64,000 nucleotides of DNA, taken from Rhizopus sp. PT2906. Taxonomy: Eukaryota > Mucoromycota > Mucoromycetes > Mucorales > Rhizopodaceae. The translations under genes and the position numbers were made by a program. The notes beneath the pieces were generated by a model, which saw nothing but the letters and a program-made list of their open reading frames with translations, did no database searches and was not told where the DNA came from. The stretch lies in NCBI GenBank assembly GCA_025529335.1, contig JAMYHX010000139.1, positions 23,097-87,096 of the forward strand, given 5' to 3'. Shown here piece by piece: positions 22,091 through 31,951 of this stretch (position 1 is the stretch's first letter; each line of letters opens with the position of its first letter).

Positions 22091-22983
22091 GTGTTTGCAA
22101 TTAGAAATCGCGTCGCAACTACTTGATTTGGCGGGAGAAGTAAAACAAGTCCAGTGGAGCAGCTTCGTCGAACAAATGTCATCGCATATTATAGACAGTT
22201 ACAATGGTGATCATAAAACAACTTATTGCTCAAACTGGAAAAAAAAAGTTCAAAGACGTTTCTAAGAAGTTAGGACTTAACATAATTCGTGACGAAAAAC
22301 ATGTGGATGTTTGGACTGAGAAAATTATCCCTCAATTATTCAAAAACACAACTGCTTTTTGAAGCAGTTCTCATACTTCATCAACATCTTCATTAAGATA
22401 TCAACGTTTATTAAGCAAAAATGACAAAAATTTAATAAGCAGCGTTCATCAAAATATCAATCACAAGTGGGTCTTAAGTTTGGGCACTGTAGTAGAAGAT
22501 GTAATTTATAAACATGCCAGATTTTAAAGTCGAACAGTAAGTAACTATCTATGCAGTAACAGAAGCTTTTTTTTAGTTAACAAAATAATAGCCCTCTCTA
22601 CTCATATGTTCTTAGTATTGATGATCAGTTGAATTCTATGTTTACTGCAGATGAAATTAAAGAAATTAAAAAGGAAAGTGGATTTACTGATATGAGCAAA
22701 AGTTTACCTGAATCACTTGTCAATATCTTAATGAAATTAAAAGGGAAGGTAATAGGCATATATTTTAATGTTTTAGCTTCATGAAATTAAGCTTCTTGTA
22801 TAGAATGATTTCAAATCAATAGATCAAACTTTTCAAGAAATGCGCTATGACCGAAGAACTCAGCCTGCAGAATACTGGTGCCGCAACAGCATTTTAAACT
22901 ATTTGGATTTATTTATTGAAAGTGATAATTTTACTCCTTTTGTCACTGAGCAGGACCTTCTAGAAACAAAGTCGCTTGCTTAG
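22091..22983 (+). pseudogene. broken gene of an unidentified, probably multicopy family
   Basis: Coding-like pieces appear in order on the plus strand. MCLQLEIASQLLDLAGEV starts at 22091. KKKFKDVSKKLGLNIIRDEK follows to a TGA after NTTAF. The same frame goes on to WVLSLGTVVEDVIYKHARF and a TAA. Then come MFTADEIKEIKKESGF, ESLVNILMKLKGK, and finally EYWCRNSILNYLDLF, ending TAG at 22983. The pieces need at least one stop readthrough and several introns or frameshifts. The VVEDVIYK and FTADEIKEI segments recall a large Mucoromycota family of unknown function; that is recall, not a search. Confidence 0.5.
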
Positions 22984-23096
22984 AAATCATGTCGTTTCTT
23001 GGCTCTCGAAAATATATACATATATATATATATATATAAAATAAGCGCGAGTTCCCTTTCTTCGATTTTTCTTTAAACTTTACAATTGGATACAGT

Positions 23097-24380
23097 ATGA
23101 GCACAAAATTTCTATATGAAGATGGACATGGGAATGTTATTGATGAGAATGGTGGTTCTGAGCCTATGGACTATATTGTTGATCAGAGTGAATTCATTGT
23201 TGAGACTATTGCTACTCATACAGAGTACTTGAGAAATGCAGTCCCCAATGAATCTTCTCTGACTTGCCCAATGTCATTAGAAAAGCCAAAAAATGAAGAT
23301 GTTCATATGAAGGAGGCAAAACCAAAACGAGACTATGTGCGTTATACAGTCCAGGATAAAGCTAGGTTTTTCGATCTGAAGATTGAAAAGTGTATGAGTG
23401 CATCAGCTGCAGCAAAGCAGTTGGGTATACACATTCGAACAGCTTATAGGTGGGTTAGTCAGTATAATGCGTGTCCTGACAGTATTTTTGAGAGCTGTAA
23501 AAGGACAGGTCGTAAATGCATCTTAACTGAAGAGCATAAATCGACTGTTGTCAACTTCATTGATGCTAATCCTTCTGCTACTGTTGTTGAAGTGACTGAG
23601 CATCTACTGAAGCGATTTCATGGTCTTAAAGTATCACGCAGCACTGTTAATAACTTTATGAGACGTGAGTGCAATCTTTCGTTGAAAACAGCAGATTTTC
23701 ATTCTATTGAAAGGAACAGTCCAGCAAAGATCGAAGAGCGGCATGATTGGGCTTGTAAATGGGAGAATACAGACATGAATTTCCTGACGAATTGCGTGTT
23801 TCTTGACGAGTCTGCATTTGATATCAATATGAAACGCTCTAGGACTTGGTCCAAAAAAGGCACGCCTGCCATTGTTACCAGGCCGACTACGCGAGCAAAC
23901 ACAACGTCTATATTGGGGGCTATCTCTGCTGCAGGTTTGATTACAGTCGGTGTAAAAAAACCAAGATCTGCCAAGAAGAGAAAGGCCGAAGGATACATAA
24001 ACTCAGGTACCGTAATAGGCCACTATATCACTTTCCTAAAAATGACTCTTGATGAAATGGACAAGCACCCGCATATGAAAGGTCATTATATAGTCATGGA
24101 TAATGCGCCCATTCATACGCATGAAAACATAAGGAAGTACATTGAGTATCGAGGATACAAATGTGTGTATCTTCCCACTTACTCTCCTGAGCTTAATCCA
24201 ATAGAAAAATTCTGGGCAGTAGCAAAGAGTAAAGTTAAGCGTCATCGGTTTTTGCAGGAAGATACTCTGTCAAAAAGAATTACAGAAGCTTGCAAAAGTG
24301 TGGAAAAAAGTCATTTCAAAGGTTTCGTTTCGCATTCTTACAAATGCTGGGATAAATATCGAAACAAGGAGCCCATGTAA
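23097..24380 (+). CDS. Tc1/mariner-type DD34E transposase, plus-strand copy
   Basis: An intact 427-codon frame. An N-terminal HTH region (ARFFDLKIEKCMSASAAAKQ, GIHIRTAYRWVSQY) precedes a second helical domain. The DDE core follows: FLDESAFDIN (first Asp), YIVMDNAPIHTH (second Asp) and ELNPIEKFWAVAK (Glu). There are 34 residues between the second Asp and the Glu, so the core is DD34E. From 23104 onward the sequence matches the minus-strand copy; upstream it differs (ATGAGCACAAAA) and no terminal repeat is seen. The substituted upstream region has a TA repeat and possible new promoter. Integrity and identity to its partner indicate recent origin. Confidence 0.9.
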   Translation: MSTKFLYEDGHGNVIDENGGSEPMDYIVDQSEFIVETIATHTEYLRNAVPNESSLTCPMSLEKPKNEDVHMKEAKPKRDYVRYTVQDKARFFDLKIEKCMSASAAAKQLGIHIRTAYRWVSQYNACPDSIFESCKRTGRKCILTEEHKSTVVNFIDANPSATVVEVTEHLLKRFHGLKVSRSTVNNFMRRECNLSLKTADFHSIERNSPAKIEERHDWACKWENTDMNFLTNCVFLDESAFDINMKRSRTWSKKGTPAIVTRPTTRANTTSILGAISAAGLITVGVKKPRSAKKRKAEGYINSGTVIGHYITFLKMTLDEMDKHPHMKGHYIVMDNAPIHTHENIRKYIEYRGYKCVYLPTYSPELNPIEKFWAVAKSKVKRHRFLQEDTLSKRITEACKSVEKSHFKGFVSHSYKCWDKYRNKEPM

Positions 24381-24516
24381 TGGCCACTTTATTAAAGGCC
24401 CAAAGCAAAAAAAAAAAAAGTTAACATAGTGATGAAGTGGGGAGCGGAAGTAGATGGACCAACTTTGACGACACAGTCGTCGCTGTCATAGAAGTAACGA
24501 AAGTAACGGAAGTAAC
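23104..24516 (+). repeat. left arm of a 1.4-kb inverted repeat
   Basis: Covers the transposase from its fourth codon, its 3' region (including a run of 13 A) and three units of a GTAACGAAA-type minisatellite. The same sequence is present in reverse at about 26030-27439. All parts compared by eye, including antisense frames, are identical. Confidence 0.85.
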
Positions 24517-24664
24517 AATCACTCATTGAAGTTGTTTTTTTTTTTGGCTCAGACAACATGATTTTGGTTGTGTTTCACTGTAATTAGAAATCGATTTAAA
24601 ATTGATGAATCATCATGAAAAGTATGCAGAGAGGGGAATTCAAATTGCACGATGGGAAATCAAA
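24517..24664. other. spacer inside the inverted repeat
   Basis: Unique sequence between the left arm and the nuclease-like gene. No terminal repeat of either transposon type was found here. Confidence 0.5.
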
Positions 24665-25696
24665 TTAAAGTGTGTGACGATGGAAGGACATCTTCAATGT
24701 TGCATGGGATGCAAACCTATCAAACAAACCTTCCTTGATGCCTTCTTCGAAACACGTTGTCCATTTCATTTTGCCTTTGTGTTGTTTCATGAATTTCTCC
24801 ACAAACAATAGATCCTTGGTTTTGGTGATGTGAATTGGTGTGACACAACCGGATTCTTCCTCCGTGCAGCGTCGTTTAAAGTTGGTTGCGAAGCTAATAC
24901 CATCCTGTGCATACTTTGCGATGCGTTTTCGAGAGGCTGCATTGTTGGAACTGTTATTTTTAATAATTTTCTCGTATTGGGCTATAGTCGCATCGCAGAA
25001 GGATTGGATTTCAGTATCCTGAATCACTTTATCGTTCGATTTCTCGGTAAAAATTTGATGAGCCATTGTGTAAATGCGCTGAAGTGTTGGATCCATGTAT
25101 TCATCCAAAGCGATAATATGCTTTTGTTGCTGCGTCAAAAAGTGAACTAGTGCAGTCATTTTTGCCATTGGTATTTGGAGATGCGATGCAATGGAGTCAG
25201 AGTTGTAGATGCGAACTTGTTTTGCCCAAAGTGGACTGGAAAGCACGTAGTATGGCTCGTTGTCGCGCTTAACGAAATTTTCCTCACGAAACTGATTACT
25301 TGAGAATCCATCGGTATTGACAACTAAAAGAATTGGGAGAGTGTTTTTCTGATCAAATACATTTAATGAGTATCGCATTGATCGTACGATGAACCCATGC
25401 GACACCTTTTTCTGAATTTCAACTATGACCGGCGCAAGATTCTTGGTGGCGTCATTAGGATAGTACATTATATCAGCTTTTCTGTTATCGTTGTATTCAG
25501 TTGGCCCGTTATAATAAGCAGAACCACAAATACCATCACCGATAATGGTGTTGATTATAATGTTTTTTATCTCGTCTGTTCGGAGCAAAGCTTTACTGCA
25601 AGCATCACTTCCCGGTACGACTGGTAAGGACAAGGTATACAGATCTTCAGAAGTTACTTGGTTGTCTGGAGTATGGTCGCGCGTTAAAGTTAACAT
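24665..25696 (-). CDS. PD-(D/E)XK nuclease-like protein
   Basis: A single open frame of 343 codons between two inverted transposase genes. Residues about 60-130 show a PD-(D/E)XK core: RKADIMYYP (Asp), then APVIVEIQKK (the E-x-Q/K pair), then an Arg/Tyr helix (RSMRYSLNVF) and LPILLVVNTDGF. This order resembles Rpn/YhgA-type (PDDEXK_2) transposase-linked nucleases and similar Mucoromycota proteins. The C-terminal half is helical and basic (RKRIAKYAQDGISFATNFKRR). No introns are needed. Position and domain suggest a transposon-encoded or captured nuclease; the enzymatic activity is inference. Confidence 0.65.
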   Translation of the reverse strand: MLTLTRDHTPDNQVTSEDLYTLSLPVVPGSDACSKALLRTDEIKNIIINTIIGDGICGSAYYNGPTEYNDNRKADIMYYPNDATKNLAPVIVEIQKKVSHGFIVRSMRYSLNVFDQKNTLPILLVVNTDGFSSNQFREENFVKRDNEPYYVLSSPLWAKQVRIYNSDSIASHLQIPMAKMTALVHFLTQQQKHIIALDEYMDPTLQRIYTMAHQIFTEKSNDKVIQDTEIQSFCDATIAQYEKIIKNNSSNNAASRKRIAKYAQDGISFATNFKRRCTEEESGCVTPIHITKTKDLLFVEKFMKQHKGKMKWTTCFEEGIKEGLFDRFASHATLKMSFHRHTL

Positions 25697-25954
25697 TGTA
25701 ACTGAATAATCAGGGACAAGTTTTTAATAAGTAAACAGAAATATTGATAAGTTATAAGATGATAATACGATAAAATAATAAAAATAATGCCTGCTATACA
25801 AATGCTATGCGATTTCAAATAAAAAGAAAACAAATAAAAGAAAGAGGTCACAATGACCAATGGACCAAAGAGAGAAAAAAATCATTTCCCTTTCAAAAAG
25901 GCAGCAACTTGAAAAAGTCTAGGTCAGGGCAGCTCAGTGATAGATGATTGGCCT
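25697..25954. other. AT-rich leader of the nuclease-like gene
   Basis: Lies upstream of the minus-strand nuclease-like gene and holds its presumed promoter. No TATA box is clear. It adjoins the minisatellite. Confidence 0.4.
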
Positions 25955-26053
25955 GTTACTTGCGTTACTTCCGTTACTTCCGTTACTTCCGTTACTTTCG
26001 TTACTTCCGTTACTTTCGTTACTTTCGTTACTTTCGTTACTTTCGTTACTTCT
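25955..26053. repeat. 9-bp minisatellite, about 11 units
   Basis: Units of GTTACTTCC or GTTACTTTC. The same repeat has only three units at the matching place in the left arm (24491-24516). It lies at the inner limit of the inverted repeat, so the arms differ here by copy number only. Confidence 0.9.
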
Positions 26054-27439
26054 ATGACAGCGACGACTGTGTCGTCAAAGTTGGTCCATCTACTTCCGCT
26101 CCCCACTTCATCACTATGTTAACTTTTTTTTTTTTTGCTTTGGGCCTTTAATAAAGTGGCCATTACATGGGCTCCTTGTTTCGATATTTATCCCAGCATT
26201 TGTAAGAATGCGAAACGAAACCTTTGAAATGACTTTTTTCCACACTTTTGCAAGCTTCTGTAATTCTTTTTGACAGAGTATCTTCCTGCAAAAACCGATG
26301 ACGCTTAACTTTACTCTTTGCTACTGCCCAGAATTTTTCTATTGGATTAAGCTCAGGAGAGTAAGTGGGAAGATACACACATTTGTATCCTCGATACTCA
26401 ATGTACTTCCTTATGTTTTCATGCGTATGAATGGGCGCATTATCCATGACTATATAATGACCTTTCATATGCGGGTGCTTGTCCATTTCATCAAGAGTCA
26501 TTTTTAGGAAAGTGATATAGTGGCCTATTACGGTACCTGAGTTTATGTATCCTTCGGCCTTTCTCTTCTTGGCAGATCTTGGTTTTTTTACACCGACTGT
26601 AATCAAACCTGCAGCAGAGATAGCCCCCAATATAGACGTTGTGTTTGCTCGCGTAGTCGGCCTGGTAACAATGGCAGGCGTGCCTTTTTTGGACCAAGTC
26701 CTAGAGCGTTTCATATTGATATCAAATGCAGACTCGTCAAGAAACACGCAATTCGTCAGGAAATTCATGTCTGTATTCTCCCATTTACAAGCCCAATCAT
26801 GCCGCTCTTCGATCTTTGCTGGACTGTTCCTTTCAATAGAATGAAAATCTGCTGTTTTCAACGAAAGATTGCACTCACGTCTCATAAAGTTATTAACAGT
26901 GCTGCGTGATACTTTAAGACCATGAAATCGCTTCAGTAGATGCTCAGTCACTTCAACAACAGTAGCAGAAGGATTAGCATCAATGAAGTTGACAACAGTC
27001 GATTTATGCTCTTCAGTTAAGATGCATTTACGACCTGTCCTTTTACAGCTCTCAAAAATACTGTCAGGACACGCATTATACTGACTAACCCACCTATAAG
27101 CTGTTCGAATGTGTATACCCAACTGCTTTGCTGCAGCTGATGCACTCATACACTTTTCAATCTTCAGATCGAAAAACCTAGCTTTATCCTGGACTGTATA
27201 ACGCACATAGTCTCGTTTTGGTTTTGCCTCCTTCATATGAACATCTTCATTTTTTGGCTTTTCTAATGACATTGGGCAAGTCAGAGAAGATTCATTGGGG
27301 ACTGCATTTCTCAAGTACTCTGTATGAGTAGCAATAGTCTCAACAATGAATTCACTCTGATCAACAATATAGTCCATAGGCTCAGAACCACCATTCTCAT
27401 CAATAACATTCCCATGTCCATCTTCATATAGAAATTTTG
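26030..27439 (-). repeat. right arm of the 1.4-kb inverted repeat
   Basis: Reverse copy of 23104-24516. It includes the whole transposase from the CAAAATTTC junction onward and the downstream A-rich and minisatellite region. Identity ends abruptly at 27439; beyond it lies a different upstream sequence leading to a terminal repeat. Confidence 0.85.
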
Positions 27440-27476
27440 AGCGAGTTAGAAGGGAGAGGATGGGAGAGTCAATCAT
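26163..27476 (-). CDS. Tc1/mariner-type DD34E transposase, minus-strand copy
   Basis: A 437-codon intact frame. Its residues from KFLYEDGHGN to the C-terminal NKEPM are the same as in the plus-strand copy, but it begins MIDSPILSLLTRS. Its HTH, first Asp (FLDESAFDIN), second Asp (MDNAPIH) and Glu (NPIEKFW) are all present. Upstream, about 140-165 bases away, is a Tc1 terminal repeat at 27618-27642. This copy therefore keeps an authentic left end, while the matching far end was not found at 3'. Confidence 0.9.
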   Translation of the reverse strand: MIDSPILSLLTRSKFLYEDGHGNVIDENGGSEPMDYIVDQSEFIVETIATHTEYLRNAVPNESSLTCPMSLEKPKNEDVHMKEAKPKRDYVRYTVQDKARFFDLKIEKCMSASAAAKQLGIHIRTAYRWVSQYNACPDSIFESCKRTGRKCILTEEHKSTVVNFIDANPSATVVEVTEHLLKRFHGLKVSRSTVNNFMRRECNLSLKTADFHSIERNSPAKIEERHDWACKWENTDMNFLTNCVFLDESAFDINMKRSRTWSKKGTPAIVTRPTTRANTTSILGAISAAGLITVGVKKPRSAKKRKAEGYINSGTVIGHYITFLKMTLDEMDKHPHMKGHYIVMDNAPIHTHENIRKYIEYRGYKCVYLPTYSPELNPIEKFWAVAKSKVKRHRFLQEDTLSKRITEACKSVEKSHFKGFVSHSYKCWDKYRNKEPM

Positions 27477-27617
27477 ATTTTGTATTTTAATGTCTAGCTA
27501 TCAATTCAATTATCGAAAGCAACTCTACTAGAATTGGTTGAGACACACAAATCCAAAATAAGAAATACAGTTTGTTCCAATTTATTTTCAAAAAATGTAC
27601 CACTGAGTTCAGAAAAT

Positions 27618-27642
27618 GTTCCATTTGAGAGTGGACGCACTG
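27618..27642 (+). repeat. Tc1-like terminal repeat next to the minus-strand transposase
   Basis: Identical over 25 bases to the right end of the truncated element at 20862-20886. Here it marks the 5' (promoter-side) end of the minus-strand transposase unit. A TGTTCCAATTTA sub-repeat lies at about 27572-27584. Confidence 0.75.
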
Positions 27643-27852
27643 CAATGATAACATGAAGCATTTATAAGGTAAACACGACAGATATGCTGTTTACCGTGCA
27701 AGTTGAATTACTTGCGTCACATATAGTGCAGATGCTGTGTGGATGTGCAAAACCTGAATTTTTGCGTGCGTGAAGTGCTCACCTTAAATTACAAGCCACG
27801 CAATTTTATCATTATTCACCTTTTCTCTCTTTCTCTCTTTCTTTTTATACAA

Positions 27853-28573
27853 ATGACTCGCTATACTAAACTGGGTAGAAAGACTTTTGTAAAGTCTGAT
27901 GATAGCTTTAACGTGACACCTTTATTGCCTCGTAAGCAAGATAGCAACACAAATAAAGGATCTGATCAAAAAAATAATCGAAGGAACGATCGATCAAGAA
28001 ATAAGCGCAAAAGAGACGATAATGACGACAATAATAACAACAATAAAAGGAAAAAGGAAGTATGCTTTGCTTGTAGACAGCCTGGACACTCTGTCAAAAA
28101 CTGTCCAAAGAGTAAAGAGCATGTCAAGATCTGTTATAACTGTGGATCAACAGAGCATAGTTTAAAAGAATGTAGAAAACCAAGAAGAGGAAGTAAGTTG
28201 ACAGTCAATTAAAAAAAAGCATTTTCTTATGATTGAGTGTATTGTAGATAAATTGCCTTACGCCAAGTGCTTTGTTTGCAATGAAGAAGGACATTTGTCA
28301 GGTCAATGTCCAAAGAACGAAAAAGGATTATACCCTAATGGAGGATGTTGCTCCATTTGCCAACAAGTGGATCATTTTGCAAAGGACTGTCCCGTGACAA
28401 AAGAACAGGCAGGTACAACTGCCGTAGGTTTGATCAGTTTAGATCAAGGAGCTGATGATGACGACTATCATATATTTGTTGAAGAAAAAGAAAAAGCAAA
28501 ACAGGAAGTAAAGAAAGAAAAGAAGCAAGAAATAAAACAACCAGTTGCCAAAAAGAAGGTTGTCAAGTTTTAA
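27853..28573 (+). CDS. zinc-knuckle protein, ZCCHC9-like
   Basis: Two exons (27853-28192, 28248-28573) give 221 residues. Four CCHC zinc knuckles follow a basic Asn/Lys/Arg-rich N-terminus: CFACRQPGHSVKNCP, CYNCGSTEHSLKEC, CFVCNEEGHLSGQCP and CSICQQVDHFAKDCP. The spacer KGLYPNGGC and the LPYAKCFVC block match the ZCCHC9 family, linked to nucleolar RNA and exosome work. The C-terminus is an acidic then Lys-rich tail. It is distinct from retrotransposon Gag because it has its own intron and conserved knuckle order, although it adjoins the transposon island. Confidence 0.82.
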
Positions 28574-28720
28574 GAGCATGATTGTAACAAAATGATTTCA
28601 ATAAATATCTGCGCCGACGTATATATTTTTCCCTTTGTCTGAATTTAAAGTGAAAACAAAACAGCATAAAATTATTTCGAGTCCCCTTTTCTCTTTTCAT
28701 ATATTTTTTTACAACATAAA

Positions 28721-30403
28721 ATGACGCCTACAGCAGAAAGCTTGAACACACAGTGGGATATTCTTCAAGGAGATTTTAGTACAGATAACGTTGCACTTAT
28801 TGACCCTTTGAATGAATTCACAAGCAATGAGCCAGCTGTCTTGACACCACAAGTAACATATAAACAAGTTGCATAACGAATCACTAATACATATAGCTTA
28901 TAGTATTACGGAGATAGTATAGAGGGTGAACAGATAGAGTCAGTGAATGAGGAAAGCTTGTATTATGATAAACCAGTTGTATCAAATCAAAGAGTTCAAG
29001 TGACCGAGCCAAGAAAAGAAACGGAGCAACAGAGTACTTTTATTTCTTATTTAGTTGTTTCTGACGTAAAGATTATCATACAATACTTTTATTATTTCCA
29101 TGATTCATCTTTTATATATAGAAAGCAAGCGTTCGAAGGAGATTTCAGGATTTTGTATGGCTACATAATGTACTCTATGTTCATTATCCTGCTTGCTTTG
29201 TTCCACCATTACCAGATAAACATCGATTAGGTAAATATCAGTTTATCATTACAACCAGATTCTGAACTTTATATAAAAGAATATGTTAAAGGAGATCGAT
29301 TCAGTAATGACTTTATTGAGAAAAGAAGAATTAGCTTGGAACGATTTATACAAAGAATCGCAAGACATCCAATCCTGGGAAAGGCCGAATTTTTCATCAT
29401 GTTTTTGGAATCCAGCGAGTTTGTAAGTAGATATAAAAGCCATGATGAACTCTCTTGCTTATATAAACAAATAGAATGATGCTTCTGCAAGAGCCCTCCG
29501 TGAGGGCCAAGAAACAGTGATAGATACCATCGGCGATACCCTTTTAAATGCATTTACCAAGATACGTAAACCAGACCCAAGATTTGTCGAAATGAAAGAA
29601 CGTAGTGATCGAATGGGAGAGAACCTTGATCTGTTGCAAAAAACATTGCTTAGATCAAACAAGCGTACAGAAGACCTTTGCAATGATTATGAAGAACTAA
29701 CGACTAGTGTGCAAGGACTTGCAGAAATGGAAACAGATTATGAGCAGCCACTATCAGACTTTGCCTCTGTGCTTGAGAAATATACAAGATCTATGCGAGA
29801 AATGACGATAGAAGACAGCAAATGGCAGATTGAAGTCTATGATTACATGTCATATTACCATGCAATAAAAGGGGTACTCAAACTAAGAGATCAAAAGCAA
29901 CTGGATTTTGAAGAGCTCTCAGACTATTTTCAAACTACTCTACAGGAAAAAGAAAGAGTTGTGCGAGATAAAAAGGATAGTAGTGTCACGAACTTTATCA
30001 CAGACAAGATCAATGAAGTCAGAGGCACGGATGCAAGTAAAATGAAGCGTGAAAGGATATTGCGGCTGGATGAAAGAATGAGAGAGGTTAGTTTCTTTAT
30101 ACATATATAGAATCATCATTGACGAGAACATGTTAGTTACAAGAGGCGATAGAAGAAACACATAAAGTATCAACAGCATTTTCAGATCAAGTTAAGAAAG
30201 AAGACATGTTTTTTACTCGTAACAAATCAGTAGAGCTATTTGAAGTTCTCAAGTCATATACGGATGGGAAAGTAAAGCATTATAATGAGGTAAACAAATA
30301 CACCACACTCTTGGTCTTTTGCTAACACTTTTATTATCAAAAGAGTGTAAACCTCTGGAGAGAATTTGTGCATGCGCTTGAGAATACAAGTGATTCATCA
30401 TAG
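28721..30403 (+). CDS. SNX4: sorting nexin 4 (Snx4/Atg24-like)
   Basis: PX-BAR protein for endosome-to-Golgi recycling and selective autophagy (family knowledge). Seven exons (28721-28852, 28904-29065, 29122-29230, 29280-29422, 29475-30086, 30137-30289, 30344-30403) encode 456 residues. The PX domain is assembled across three junctions: STFISYLVVSD, then VRRRFQDFVWLHNVL, CFVPPLPDKHRLEYVKGDRF and FIEKRRISLERFIQRI. A BAR-like coiled coil follows (NAFTKIRKPDPRFVEMKER and on). The acidic N-terminus is unique. It converges with the next gene, with 42 bases between stops. Confidence 0.88.
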
Positions 30404-30445
30404 AAATAAAATGTGTATAAAAAAAGGAAAGAAGTACGCTCCTTA

Positions 30446-31901
30446 TTAGGTTTGTTGCTTTAACTGAGACAATTGAACTGCAATCTGTCCTCCTATCTTT
30501 GCATTGTTTTTCACAAGTGCAATATCTATCATCAATTATTAGCTCATGTCCTTTTCTCTCTCTTTTTTATGAATGACTCACTAGCTGAAAGAGATTCACC
30601 CTTAGTAAGCTCGGCTATTCTTTTTAGTAAAAATGGTGTCTCTTCTTTGCCTTTGATGTTTTCAGTTCTAGTAATAAAATGCTTAATCAATTGCTATAGC
30701 TCCCTGAATGCCATCTTCACCTTGCTTCAGTTATAGCTGTATCTATAGCCTCTTGAATAGATTTGGTATCAGCTGCTGACTCTTTGGGTATAGGAACAGC
30801 AAACACAACACCACTGTTCATCTGAAGTTCATGATTGGCCACTACAATAAATAGTCATAAGATACTGGCCATGTCAACATATCAACCTTACAAATTATTT
30901 TTGCTGCATCTTGAGCCGTTTCAACATGGTATGGACTCTATATGATAAAAGTATCTTAGAAATAAGTGTCCCCCCCCCCTTAATCATGTCTGCTCCTACA
31001 TCAAATCCACTGTTTGGTGTATAAAAGGCAGGAAACTGTCTCGTTGTACCAACCGTCGCAACAGTTACCCCTTGTGTTTCCAATACTTCCAATGTCTTTG
31101 GTATATCCAAAATACTCTTTACACCTGCACAAACAACAGCTACGGGTGTTCTTCCTAGCTCTGTTAAATCGGCACTAATATCAAAGGCTATAAATAAGAA
31201 AAATTAACAAACAATGTAGAATTCATCCAAAAGTCCTTACATTCTGAAGCGCCTCTGTGAACACCGCCTATACCGCCTGTGACGAAGACAGGAATACCTG
31301 CAGCTCTGGCCAATATCATTGTGCTAGCTACTGTTGTAGCTCCTGACTTTCCCTGAAAAGAGGATCCTAACATGTCAGTTTTTTTTTTTCGTTCTTTCTA
31401 TATCAAATTGTCTACCTGAGCAAGAATCACGGGTAAATCGCGTCGTGAAGCTTTGATAGCTGCAGGCCCATTTTTACCAAAATAATCAAGTTGATCATCA
31501 TTCAAACCTTTTATATGCTGGGTTATTTCGATATCTCCCCTAAAAGATAATACTTTATTTTACCAATATGCACTTTTCCATTCAGAATGGCAATGGTGGC
31601 TGGAATAGCTCCTTGTTCTCGAACGATGGCTTCAACTGAACGTGCTGTTTCAACGTTTTGTGGGTATGGCATACCTTTCAATATGAAGCAAAGCCTTTTG
31701 TTAACAAGCCAAAAAAAAAGGCCCTAAAGCAAAATACTAACCATGACTAATGATGGTTGATTCTAATGCCACCACTGGTCCATTTCTCTTTAAAGCATCC
31801 TTAATCTCGGGCGTAATTGTAAACTTTTCAGCAATAGAAAGAGCGCTAAATCTGCGAATGCCAAGTCTCGTGAATAAAGCGTGTTGTTTAGTCCAAAACA
31901 T
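30446..31901 (-). CDS. pseudouridine-5'-phosphate glycosidase (PsuG/IndA-like)
   Basis: Splits pseudouridine 5'-phosphate to uracil and ribose 5-phosphate. Conserved segments, from N to C: GPVVALESTIISHGMPYPQN, AILNGKVHIG, GKSGATTVASTMILARAAGI, VFVTGGIGGVHRGA, VAVVCAGVKSILDIP and ELQMNSGVVFAVPIP. Several introns are needed. One removes a run of ten C near 30970 and joins NSGFD to SPYHVETAQDAAKII. Another near 30690 continues to ENIKGKEETPFLLKRIAELT, and the last exon ends LSQLKQQT at 30446. The first ATG is at 31901, followed by a basic Phe/Arg-rich presequence (RLGIRRFSA) that suggests mitochondria. No PfkB kinase fusion is visible. Confidence 0.85.
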
Positions 31902-31951
31902 TGAGTAAAAATAAATATTTGAATTCAAGGAAAGAAAAGGAAGAGATATTT

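Noticed and set aside
25924..26151. Frames coding VTKVTE or FRYFRY repeats
   Set aside because: They are translations of the 9-bp minisatellite; all frames stay open because the unit is a multiple of three.
27853..28573. Zinc-knuckle gene as retrotransposon Gag
   Set aside because: The knuckle order and linkers match ZCCHC9, it has its own intron, and no protease or reverse transcriptase follows.
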